Shown here in pieces: positions 15,885-23,458 of a stretch of 45,015 nucleotides of DNA (positions are counted from its first letter, which is position 1; every line of letters begins with the position of its first letter). The translations under genes and the position numbers were made by a program. Source of the stretch: Candidatus Heimdallarchaeota archaeon (lineage in GTDB: Archaea; Asgardarchaeota; Heimdallarchaeia; Heimdallarchaeales; Heimdallarchaeaceae); contig JAGLTB010000018.1 in NCBI GenBank assembly GCA_023270155.1, forward strand, positions 1 through 45,015. The letters run 5' to 3'. The notes below the pieces were generated by a model that was not told where the DNA came from, did no database searches, and was given only the letters and a program-made list of their open reading frames with translations.

Positions 15885-17150
15885 TTACTTCTTCTTGCGT
15901 TGTTCTTTCTTTGCTTCTTTCTTAGCAAGCTTTTTCTCTCTTTTATCTTTATTTCTTTCCCACTGCTTCCATTTCTTTACATTCTTTGATGATTCCTGTC
16001 CGAATACTACGGCTGAATAAGCTCTCCCTTCTGTTTGTCCCATGTCCTTTACATTAAACTCTTCTTCTTTTTCCCTTTGTTTAGTCTCAGCTAACATCTG
16101 TTGAATGATCTCTTCCCTTCTCTTAACTTGCTCATCATCAAGATCTGGTATCACCTCAACTTGTTCTTCAATTTCAATTGCACTGTCAGTACTTACTTCT
16201 GCAGTATCTATTTCTGAAATTTCTTCCGGTTCTGGAACGGAAACAAACTCAGTCTCTGGAAGTGGTTCTGGTTCAATCTCTTTAAGTTCTGTCGTCTCGA
16301 TTATTGGTTCAATACTGGCTTCGGGTTCAAAGGAAACGACTTCCTCGACTTGAGGTTCTTCAATTTGGGAAACTTCTGCAACAACCTCTATTGGAGATGT
16401 TTGTTCAGCAATTAAGTCAACTTTCTCATCAGTTACTGGAGTTTCGATTTCAAGAGGAATTATCTCTTCTTCAGTAATTGGAACGCTCGAGGCTTCATCA
16501 ATAAAAACCATTTTATGAACATCTTCAGGAATGTGTTCAGGTTTAAGAAGTACTTCTTCGTTTATCACTGGTTCAGTAACAATTGGTTGAGACAGATTTA
16601 CAGGTTCAAGGTTTTGAATTTGCTCTTCTAGTTTTATTTCTTCTATCTCTGGTTCTTCCTTTACCTCTTCTACTTGAAATTCTGGTTTTTCAACTTCTTT
16701 TAATATTTCACTTGCAGTAATTATTTCAGGCTTTGATTCAGGAGGTTCCTCCACTGTTACTGCTTCCTCTTTTGGAAGGGGAATTTGCTCCTTTTCAATA
16801 ATCTTTTTTAAATCCTCTTGATCTTTTAAATTTAATTCTTCTTCTATTTCTTCCCCTGATACAGCTTTGGCTAAACCTATTGTAGCTTCTTCTAGACCAA
16901 TTTTTCTTTCAATTTTCTTTGCTTCAACTTCATTTATTGTTTCAGTTATTGGTGCTTCTTTTGTTACTTCATCCACTGCTTTTGCTTTCTCTTTCTCTTC
17001 TAGAACCTTCTCCTTTGCTAGATTATAGAGATATTGAGCAAATCGAGTGATATTCTTCTTATCCCATTCGAGTATATCTTCGCTTTCGTTTGAATTCATG
17101 GGTAACCACTCTATTGAAATTAAGGAATCTCTACTCACAATACAACTCAT
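15885..17150 (-). CDS. Acidic, largely disordered protein with basic tail
   Basis: This 421-residue protein is dominated by Glu, Pro, Val, Ile and Thr in an irregular repeat style (EEP, EIE and VEEV strings), with almost no Cys, Trp or Gly in the middle. That suggests an extended, disordered region about 300 residues long. A short N-terminal helix region (about 25-55, WDKKNITRFAQYLYNLAKEK) and a C-terminal block are better ordered. The C-terminal block includes REEIIQQMLAETKQ, which echoes TQQMLEETKR in the next gene's roadblock-like domain. The protein ends in a lysine-rich tail. ATG 17150 or the internal ATG at 17099 could be the start; neither has a strong ribosome site. It may be a scaffold; no family is recognised. 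Confidence 0.6.
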   Translation of the reverse strand: MSCIVSRDSLISIEWLPMNSNESEDILEWDKKNITRFAQYLYNLAKEKVLEEKEKAKAVDEVTKEAPITETINEVEAKKIERKIGLEEATIGLAKAVSGEEIEEELNLKDQEDLKKIIEKEQIPLPKEEAVTVEEPPESKPEIITASEILKEVEKPEFQVEEVKEEPEIEEIKLEEQIQNLEPVNLSQPIVTEPVINEEVLLKPEHIPEDVHKMVFIDEASSVPITEEEIIPLEIETPVTDEKVDLIAEQTSPIEVVAEVSQIEEPQVEEVVSFEPEASIEPIIETTELKEIEPEPLPETEFVSVPEPEEISEIDTAEVSTDSAIEIEEQVEVIPDLDDEQVKRREEIIQQMLAETKQREKEEEFNVKDMGQTEGRAYSAVVFGQESSKNVKKWKQWERNKDKREKKLAKKEAKKEQRKKK

Positions 17151-17161
17151 ATGTTATTAAA

Positions 17162-17173
17162 TTTTTTTAAACC
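17162..17173 (+). promoter_or_regulatory. TATA-like element of the kinase-fold gene
   Basis: TTTTTTTAAACC lies about 28-40 bases before the GTG at 17201. An AAGGTGTC ribosome site (about 17190-17197) follows close to that GTG, which supports the GTG start over later Met codons. The same 50-base gap must also hold the promoter of the divergent acidic-protein gene. Confidence 0.4.
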
Positions 17174-17200
17174 CTAAGTGAATTCTTTTAAGGTGTCATT

Positions 17201-18346
17201 GTGAATGAAAATTCATCTACAAGTTCTATTATTGTTGTTTATCTAATTTCTGCTAATAATAAACTAAACTTTAATAATCTAACAAATTATTATAATTTGA
17301 TGAACTCTTCTGTGAAGCCACTGTTAATCCAACTAGTTAGTTCTTTCTCTTATTACCTAGTAGATGAAGCACGTAAAGAAAAGGGAAGCGAAATTACAGA
17401 AGTTAAAATAGATGATATTGAATACTACAAAGCTAGTGGGAGATTTGGAGAGGTATATGTGGTAGACGTTTTTTATACATCTGTAGTGGGAAAGCACAAA
17501 AGTAAGCTTGCGATTAAGTTTATAGAAAGCTCAAATGATGTAATAACAGAGATAAAAAATTCATCATTTCTTGAAAAAAAATTCTCAACTCGATCATTTG
17601 TTCAAGTACCAAGATACATCTATGTAAATTTGAAACAACCTACATTTATAGCATATGAAGGCATTACTGGAGTAAATTATGAGGATGCTGATAGCGTTCT
17701 TGATAAAAGCTTCTGGGCAGGATATGTTTTATCCATAATTCATGAAGGAAAGCCAAGATCAGTCATCACTGATATTTATGAAGAATTATATCGAAGATTG
17801 ATTTTGACTATTTTTGGAGGAGAAGAAATCGAGCAAGAAATTATGGGAAAATCTAAAGATCTACTTGAAATGGTGGCGAACTCTCAAGGTGGAAGTGATT
17901 CATTCGGAGATTTTCATCAGAGTAATTTAATGATAAGAACAACTCCTCATGGAGAAATCGTCAATATTGCTATTATAGACCCAACATTCTGGATGCAAGG
18001 ATCATTCGACCGATTTGAAGATATTGGTACATTCTTTGGAAGGCAAGCTTTACTCGAATACAGAACTTCAAGAACTCTGATAAGTACTATCTCTGACATT
18101 AAGCAATTTATAGAAGGATATAATGTTCATCTAAAAGAGATAAATAACGTTCCACTCGAACAGTTGTATCCAAAAGGTTATCCAATTGATTTCTTTCTAT
18201 CAATTTGGGCTATGATGGATATTATAGATAAAACTAGCACACTGAATATACCAGTTGACCATCCTGATGTTATTCTATTGAAGGAATTAGCAATTAAATT
18301 CTTAACAGAACACCCAATTAGCAACGAAGTGAATACTTTTCTTTAA
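17201..18346 (+). CDS. Protein-kinase-fold (APH/choline-kinase-like) protein
   Basis: This 381-residue protein has the kinase fold. It has a glycine loop resembling eukaryotic kinases (SGRFGEVYVV, 79-88), a probable ATP-binding Lys106 in LAIKFIE, and the catalytic loop GDFHQSNLM (Asp237, Asn242) of the aminoglycoside phosphotransferase type. The metal-binding Asp260 is in AIIDP. The first 50 residues carry a Ser/Asn-rich, partly hydrophobic stretch before the fold. The substrate, whether protein or small molecule, is unknown. The tail-anchored JAMM gene follows 45 bases downstream on the same strand, so the two may be co-transcribed. Key catalytic residues are intact, so it is probably active. 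Confidence 0.7.
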   Translation: MNENSSTSSIIVVYLISANNKLNFNNLTNYYNLMNSSVKPLLIQLVSSFSYYLVDEARKEKGSEITEVKIDDIEYYKASGRFGEVYVVDVFYTSVVGKHKSKLAIKFIESSNDVITEIKNSSFLEKKFSTRSFVQVPRYIYVNLKQPTFIAYEGITGVNYEDADSVLDKSFWAGYVLSIIHEGKPRSVITDIYEELYRRLILTIFGGEEIEQEIMGKSKDLLEMVANSQGGSDSFGDFHQSNLMIRTTPHGEIVNIAIIDPTFWMQGSFDRFEDIGTFFGRQALLEYRTSRTLISTISDIKQFIEGYNVHLKEINNVPLEQLYPKGYPIDFFLSIWAMMDIIDKTSTLNIPVDHPDVILLKELAIKFLTEHPISNEVNTFL

Positions 18347-18391
18347 CAAGGGGAAAAAATTAAAAGAATCAATGAGATAATTAACTGAAGA

Positions 18392-19234
18392 ATGACTCAA
18401 TATAAAAAAGAAATCTTGATTTCCCCCTACGTATTGGCAAAGATATTGTCAGTAGATTCTATTGATCCGACTAAAGAATCAGCAGGTGTTCTACTAGGGT
18501 ATTTGGATGAGGATGGAGAAACGTTAGTTGTAACAGATTTTGATACAGGTAGTCAAAAACAAACGTCCACATTTGTTGCTTTAGACGATGAAGCTCTTGT
18601 TCAGATAGTTGCAGATTTACAAAAGAGAGATAGAAATGTAACAATAGTTGGATGGGCTCATACTCATCCATCGTTTGGTTGTTTTCTCTCAGGAACTGAT
18701 AAAAATACTCAACGAATATACCAAAACCTTTTCTCACATGCTGTTGCTCTTGTCGTAGACCCATCTAAATATTACAACACTTCACAGCAGAAAGATTTGG
18801 AAATCCAATTTTTCAGATTAATCGATGATCTTGATTACAAAGCAATTCCTTATGGAATATATTTTGATGATCTTACTCAACATCTATCTAATCTAGTAGA
18901 AGTTGATATCAAATGGGATATCCCCCAACTTTCAAAGGAGGAGGTTAGGAAACTTCATCAGAAACTGGAAACTATAGTCTCTCCAAAGCTTCTTGAAAAT
19001 GATAAAAAACTACTTCATGGTTTTGTTGATATACTAAGTGAGACAAGAGAAGAGCTGGTGGATGTTGGAGAAGGTAAGGAGATTTTAGAATCTATTGATA
19101 AGAAATTAAACATGATAAGTGACAATGTTAATCAAATATATAATGAAGAAACATTCAATCTTTACGCAGTTCTCAATATTATTGCTGTTGTAATGATAGC
19201 AATTTCTTGGTTCCTGATTGCGTTTTTAACTTGA
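18392..19234 (+). CDS. Tail-anchored JAMM/MPN metalloprotease, Rpn11/CSN5-like
   Basis: This 280-residue protein starts with an MPN domain bearing a complete JAMM zinc-protease motif: Glu29, then GWAHTHPSFGCFLSGTD, in which His90, His92, Ser100 and Asp103 fit HxHx7SxxD. The motif reads much like eukaryotic Rpn11 and CSN5 (HSHPGFGCWLSGVD), which remove ubiquitin or NEDD8. A helical region follows (150-250). The extreme C-terminus is one hydrophobic helix (about 257-280) with nothing after it, the layout of a tail-anchored protein with the protease in the cytosol. No ubiquitin, E1 or E2 gene is in the window. It is probably transcribed with the kinase-fold gene upstream. The motif is certain; deubiquitinase activity is inferred. 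Confidence 0.85.
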   Translation: MTQYKKEILISPYVLAKILSVDSIDPTKESAGVLLGYLDEDGETLVVTDFDTGSQKQTSTFVALDDEALVQIVADLQKRDRNVTIVGWAHTHPSFGCFLSGTDKNTQRIYQNLFSHAVALVVDPSKYYNTSQQKDLEIQFFRLIDDLDYKAIPYGIYFDDLTQHLSNLVEVDIKWDIPQLSKEEVRKLHQKLETIVSPKLLENDKKLLHGFVDILSETREELVDVGEGKEILESIDKKLNMISDNVNQIYNEETFNLYAVLNIIAVVMIAISWFLIAFLT

Positions 19235-19297
19235 TAGTAGTAAAGAATATTACTAGAGTAGAAGAATTTTTCAAATACTTACTTTCAATACAATATA

Positions 19298-20098
19298 ATG
19301 TTCAATGTAGAGATAATCCCAATCAGGTCTGTTAAAATTATAGAGGAAGAAGACGATTTATTAACTGTACTTGGTCAATCTTTGGAAAATCAAAAAGTTT
19401 CTCTTAAAGATGATGATATTCTAGTTATTGCTAGCAAAGTAATTTCTGTTGCTGAGGGTAGAATTGTTTCATATGATTCAGTAGAGTATGGAGAACTAGC
19501 AGAAAAACTTGGAATAGCAGCTAAAATATCCCCTGAATTTGCTCAGCTTATTCTGAATGAATCAGGTGGTAATTATATTGGAGCTGTTCCTGGAGCTATC
19601 ACAACTCTTAACGCATATGGGTTATTAGCAAATGCGGGAGCAGATCAATCCAACGTTGGGGAAAGACAGGCTATTTTACTTCCTAAAGATTGTAAGCAAT
19701 CAGCAAGAAAACTTCATGGATTTATTCATGAGAAATATGGAAAATATGCAGGGATTATTGTTGCTGATTCCAGAACAATGCCTCTACGTTTAGGAACAGT
19801 AGGTGGAGCTTTAGCAACCTTTGGTTTTAAAGCAGTTTTGGATGTAAGAGGAAAAAAAGATCTATTTGGTAGGCCCATGCATATAACAACTAGAGCAATT
19901 GCTGACCAATTAGCTACAGCAGCTGAGCTTGTGATGGGAGAAACAGATGAACGGATCCCTTTCGTTATTATAAGAGGATATTCCATGTCTAGAATCAATG
20001 CATCAGAGGAAAAAGATCTCAATACCTTGATAACTGCAGAACAATGTATGTTCATTGGGCCTCTTCTTAAATGCCTGGAAGAGAAAAGGGGTTCATAA
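19298..20098 (+). CDS. cofE: Coenzyme F420-0:L-glutamate ligase
   Basis: CofE adds glutamates to F420-0 with GTP, finishing the redox cofactor F420. The 266-residue protein has the family's N-terminal VEIIPIRS, the early DILVIASKVISVAEGR motif, and NYIGAVPGAITTLNAYGLLANAGAD split by SNVGE. The catalytic-region segments GIIVADSRTMPLRLGTVGGA and DLFGRP are also present. Length and motif order are typical. Its end runs 28 bases past an ATG of the next frame, and the following dihydropteroate-synthase-like gene begins within 3 bases of its stop. It is probably co-expressed with that gene, linking F420 and pterin synthesis. Other F420 genes are not in the window. Confidence 0.92.
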   Translation: MFNVEIIPIRSVKIIEEEDDLLTVLGQSLENQKVSLKDDDILVIASKVISVAEGRIVSYDSVEYGELAEKLGIAAKISPEFAQLILNESGGNYIGAVPGAITTLNAYGLLANAGADQSNVGERQAILLPKDCKQSARKLHGFIHEKYGKYAGIIVADSRTMPLRLGTVGGALATFGFKAVLDVRGKKDLFGRPMHITTRAIADQLATAAELVMGETDERIPFVIIRGYSMSRINASEEKDLNTLITAEQCMFIGPLLKCLEEKRGS

Positions 20099-20100
20099 AC

Positions 20101-20958
20101 ATGATAAAAGGCAATTTAGGGAAACTAGAAGTTGGGGATGGAGAACCAATAAGAATTGTTGGAGTAGTTAATCTTTCTTCAACTTCGTTCTTTGAAGAGT
20201 CAATCGCATCTTCATCAGATGAAATCTCTCAAAAGATTCGACATATGATTGAAGAAGGAGTTGATTGCTTAGACATAGGAGCACAATCAACACGTCCAGT
20301 TCAGATATATGGTGGTGAAGGAAGAGTTGATGCTGATACTGAATTAGATATGATCAAGAAATCATCTGCCATTGCTTTGGATATAACCAGTAGTTATGAT
20401 AATATTGAGATCTCAATAGACACGACTCGAAGTATCGTTGCTGAATATGCTCTTAAAAAAGGTGTTCGCATAATAAATGATATTTCCGGTCTCAAGAAAG
20501 ATAGCTTAATGGCCAAAATTATTGGTGATTACAATGGTTGTGCTATACTTATGGCAGCAAAGAAAGAGCCAGGAGACGTTTATAACATACCTGATGTTGT
20601 TGAAGAATTAAAAATCAGCATATCGAAAGGAATTGAAAACGGAATTAATGAAGATAACATCATCGTGGATCCAGGAATCGGTAGTTGGGAAGCAAGAGAT
20701 TATTATCATGATTACTCGTTAATCAAGAATCTTGAAGAATTCCGCACAGCTGAAAAACCAATTTACGTTGGAATTAGTAGGAAAACATCAATAGGGAAAA
20801 TTCTAAACGATGCTCCTCCTGAAGAAAGGCTTTTTGGTTCTATAGGTGCCACAATTGTAGCTGTAATGAATGGAGCACATATAGTTAGAACACATGATGT
20901 TAAACCAACATTAGAAGCAGTAAGGGTTGCTGAAAAAATCATTAATTTTAACAAGTAA
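20101..20958 (+). CDS. Dihydropteroate synthase-like protein
   Basis: This pterin-binding TIM-barrel protein keeps the dihydropteroate synthase signature: VGVVNLSSTSFF, then LDIGAQSTRP, then SIDTTRS and IINDISG, then IIVDPGIG, then GISRKTSIG and VRTHDV at the end. It probably condenses a pterin diphosphate with p-aminobenzoate or a related arylamine toward folate or methanopterin-type C1 carriers. I chose ATG 20101 because GAAAAGGGG (20084-20092) lies the right distance before it, inside the cofE end. The upstream in-frame ATG at 20071 would overlap cofE by 28 bases and has no such site. The 285-residue length is normal. Archaeal members vary in acceptor, so the exact substrate is uncertain. 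Confidence 0.85.
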   Translation: MIKGNLGKLEVGDGEPIRIVGVVNLSSTSFFEESIASSSDEISQKIRHMIEEGVDCLDIGAQSTRPVQIYGGEGRVDADTELDMIKKSSAIALDITSSYDNIEISIDTTRSIVAEYALKKGVRIINDISGLKKDSLMAKIIGDYNGCAILMAAKKEPGDVYNIPDVVEELKISISKGIENGINEDNIIVDPGIGSWEARDYYHDYSLIKNLEEFRTAEKPIYVGISRKTSIGKILNDAPPEERLFGSIGATIVAVMNGAHIVRTHDVKPTLEAVRVAEKIINFNK

Positions 20959-20966
20959 GTAAAATT
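20944..20966. terminator. Possible bidirectional terminator between DHPS-like and GHMP kinase genes
   Basis: An AT-only inverted repeat, AATTTTA (20944-20950) and TAAAATT (20960-20966), encloses the TAA of the DHPS-like gene. It lies at the convergent junction with the GHMP kinase gene. The stem is 7 bp without G or C, so chance cannot be excluded. Confidence 0.25.
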
Positions 20967-20980
20967 GAAGCTTATTGAGT

Positions 20981-22069
20981 TTAACTTTCTTCAAAAATTA
21001 CACCTTTATCTATATTAACAGACCATGTTTGTAATCCAAGTTCTTTTTGCAATTCATGCTTAGTTTTGTTATTATTATCTTCAAAAAGAAGCACAACACT
21101 TCCCCCTAATCCTGCTCCAGTAAGTTTTCCACCTAAAGCTCCCTTGCTCAAACCTTTGGTGATTATTTTATCTAAAATCGGTAAAGATACACCAATATTA
21201 TCTCTCAAGCTTTTGTGCTGAGATGTGAGGAGTTTTCCTAATTTATGAAAATCGGGATTAGATTTCAAAAGCTCTTTTTCAGCAATCTCCGTATCTGTTT
21301 TTATTGATACAACACCTTCTAGTATCTTAAAATCATGCTTGGATAATCTTTGCTCATTACTTCTAACATGATCTAATGAGATATCTTTCAGATTTAGTTC
21401 AGTAGCTTTTTCCAATTCAAGGACCGCTTTCTTAATCTCACTTACTTTTTTTCCATGAACCTCACTAGTTAGTTTTGGCGTATTGCTATCAATTACAATT
21501 AGATTTAATTCAAGCTCAGGCAAAAGAGATAATAATGGCGGTTTAGTACAGATGAGACTAATGATTGAACCAAAAGACGAGGAATACTGATCCATTCTTC
21601 CACAAGGTATCCCTAGAATATTATGTTCAGCATCATAAGCTGTTTCAGCTATTTCACTTTTATCTAATTCCAGTTTGAGGATTCCATCTAAATGCTTTAT
21701 CCAACAAACTAGCAGAGCAGCAGAACTTGATAATCCACTTGCAATCGGGATATCACTTTGAATTTTAACTTTTAAAGGAGGAAAATCTAAGTTTTTGATT
21801 CTTTTTTTCAAAGCTAATAATCCAGATTCAAGATAATTCCGAAAATTCTTCTGGTTGCTACTAAGAGAAGAAATTCCTATTGGTATGTTGACCGCATTAC
21901 CAACATCCATACTTTGTATGTTTATTTTGTTATCATTTTTCTTAGTTGATGAAATATTGAGTCTAAGGTTAATAGCTGCAGGAATTACTTTTAGTTCTAG
22001 ATAATCCTGATGTTCTCCATATAAACACACTCTAGCTGGTGCTGATGAGAAGTACATAAGAGTCAGCAA
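20981..22069 (-). CDS. GHMP-family sugar kinase (galactokinase-like)
   Basis: This 362-residue GHMP kinase most resembles galactokinases. The N-terminal substrate motif PARVCLYGEHQDY (11-23) matches the galactokinase signature GEHTDY. The ATP loop is IPIASGLSSSAAL (about 107-119), and GIPCGRMDQ carries the probable catalytic Asp160. LTGAGLGGSVV is motif 3 near the C-terminus. Galactose is the first guess, but GEHQDY is also found in kinases for other sugars. No Leloir pathway genes are near. It is convergent with the DHPS-like gene. An internal ATG at 22057 could be the start; it would still keep the first motif. Confidence 0.8.
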   Translation of the reverse strand: MLTLMYFSSAPARVCLYGEHQDYLELKVIPAAINLRLNISSTKKNDNKINIQSMDVGNAVNIPIGISSLSSNQKNFRNYLESGLLALKKRIKNLDFPPLKVKIQSDIPIASGLSSSAALLVCWIKHLDGILKLELDKSEIAETAYDAEHNILGIPCGRMDQYSSSFGSIISLICTKPPLLSLLPELELNLIVIDSNTPKLTSEVHGKKVSEIKKAVLELEKATELNLKDISLDHVRSNEQRLSKHDFKILEGVVSIKTDTEIAEKELLKSNPDFHKLGKLLTSQHKSLRDNIGVSLPILDKIITKGLSKGALGGKLTGAGLGGSVVLLFEDNNNKTKHELQKELGLQTWSVNIDKGVIFEES

Positions 22070-22129
22070 ACACTTCCTCTTCCTCTTAATAATACTTTTT
22101 ACTTTTCATTCTCTTTTCCGTCTTGACAA

Positions 22130-22140
22130 AGTATATATAG
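22130..22140 (+). promoter_or_regulatory. TATA box of the P-loop ATPase gene
   Basis: AGTATATATAG is a strong archaeal TATA box, centred about 35 bases before the GTG at 22170. A purine-rich AGGTGGGG ribosome site (22158-22165) follows 4-5 bases before that GTG, which decides the start. The transcript leader would be very short. Confidence 0.6.
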
Positions 22141-22169
22141 AAAAATTACATAAAAAAGGTGGGGATATC

Positions 22170-23417
22170 GTGCCAGATAATCTATTAGACAGAGTATTCA
22201 AAATTTCACAATATCTAAGAGATGGTAGCTACGATATACAGAATCAAGAATTTAGACGAGATCCCTGGACAATGGATTATGTTCCAGAATTATATGTGTC
22301 CTCTGAAAAATTAAATAACCAAATCGCAAGATTGGTTCAGATAATAAAAAATGGTAAAGCTATTTGCTCAATTATGGGTGACATTAAATCAGGAAAATCC
22401 TTCCTTATGAGCCTTCTCGATGAAGGGTTCAAAAATGCATTATGGAAATATACTGATTTTGAAAAAATTCATGTTCTTTTCTTTAACTCTGATGATATGA
22501 AAGAGTATTCTTTAACAATATTCATGCAACAGATTGCAGAACAAATTCTTAACAAATTCTATCACTCAAAAGAGCAAATAATTGTGGAACTGAAGAAATA
22601 TGTTGAAGAGAGTAATTCACTAGTTGTAGTTCTCTTAGATAATTTCAAAAGAGATCAGCTCTTCTCAATCTCAAGAGATTCCGCAAAATTACTAAAGCTT
22701 CTAAAGAATCATTTTTCTTGTATTTTATCAAGTAATCTAGGTGAAATGCAAATAGTTTCTGACGGGCTCAAACAAGGAGGAACTGATCATTTTTCTTATA
22801 CTATTCACATCCCTGAATTATCAATAGACGAAGCTAAAGATCTAATCGATAAAAGGATGCGCTATGCATTAAACAAATCTTCATTACAGATAACAGAGAT
22901 TTTTACTGAAAGAGCTATAGAAGCAGCATGGATAGAATCAAAAGGAAATCCTTGGGTACTAATCTCTATTTTATCAGATGCTTATTCATACGCTGAAAAG
23001 CGGGAATCAAGTATAGTCAATCATAGTGATATTGATTCTGTAGTTAATATGTTCTCTAGAACACCCATTCAAGGATTGTATGAAGATCATGATAAATTCA
23101 TCATACAACAAGCATTGAATAATTTTCCATATAGAGAAAGACAAGTATGTGAGTATTTAATTCACAAGGATGCAACTGCAAAAGAGATTACTATTTATCT
23201 CTATGGAGAATTACCTTCTTCAGAATATCGAAGCAAATACATGGGCACAAAAAGCTTCTTGAAACGATTAAAAGATAAGAATGTTGTTGTTGTTAAAGGA
23301 AACGAAGGAAGATCGTTACTTTTTGGGCTTAATCCTAAAATGAGAGATAGATTGACTCAAACACACAATGATGAAGAATCTCCAATAAAGGATGAATCTG
23401 AAATAATTGTTACTTAA
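22170..23417 (+). CDS. ORC/STAND-type P-loop ATPase with winged-helix C-terminus
   Basis: This 415-residue ATPase has Walker A GDIKSGKS (70-77), a Walker B-like strand LVVVLLDN (151-158) and a sensor-like ILSSN at the end of a later strand (190s). A helical lid follows (IPELSIDEAKDLIDKRM, then ESKGNPWVLISILSDA). The C-terminal third has PYRERQVCEYLIHK and TKSFLKRLKDKNVVVV, a winged-helix fold. This plan fits archaeal ORC-like or STAND ATPases that move between DNA and signalling roles. The Walker A is unusual in lacking a second Gly before GK (normal GxxGxGK). GTG start, supported by the ribosome site. I cannot name its target. Confidence 0.65.
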   Translation: MPDNLLDRVFKISQYLRDGSYDIQNQEFRRDPWTMDYVPELYVSSEKLNNQIARLVQIIKNGKAICSIMGDIKSGKSFLMSLLDEGFKNALWKYTDFEKIHVLFFNSDDMKEYSLTIFMQQIAEQILNKFYHSKEQIIVELKKYVEESNSLVVVLLDNFKRDQLFSISRDSAKLLKLLKNHFSCILSSNLGEMQIVSDGLKQGGTDHFSYTIHIPELSIDEAKDLIDKRMRYALNKSSLQITEIFTERAIEAAWIESKGNPWVLISILSDAYSYAEKRESSIVNHSDIDSVVNMFSRTPIQGLYEDHDKFIIQQALNNFPYRERQVCEYLIHKDATAKEITIYLYGELPSSEYRSKYMGTKSFLKRLKDKNVVVVKGNEGRSLLFGLNPKMRDRLTQTHNDEESPIKDESEIIVT

Positions 23418-23428
23418 AAATAAAGGGA

Positions 23429-23458
23429 AAAAATAGCTGTTATTTGGTCGCTATTTTT
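23429..23458. terminator. Perfect 9-bp inverted repeat spanning a convergent junction
   Basis: AAAAATAGC (23429-23437) and GCTATTTTT (23450-23458) are perfect reverse complements with a 12-base loop. The loop and right arm contain the stop and last codons of the minus-strand membrane protein (stop at 23440-23442). The plus-strand ATPase ends at 23417. Both arms end in runs of T on the transcript side, so each RNA would finish with a stem and U-tract. Confidence 0.55.
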
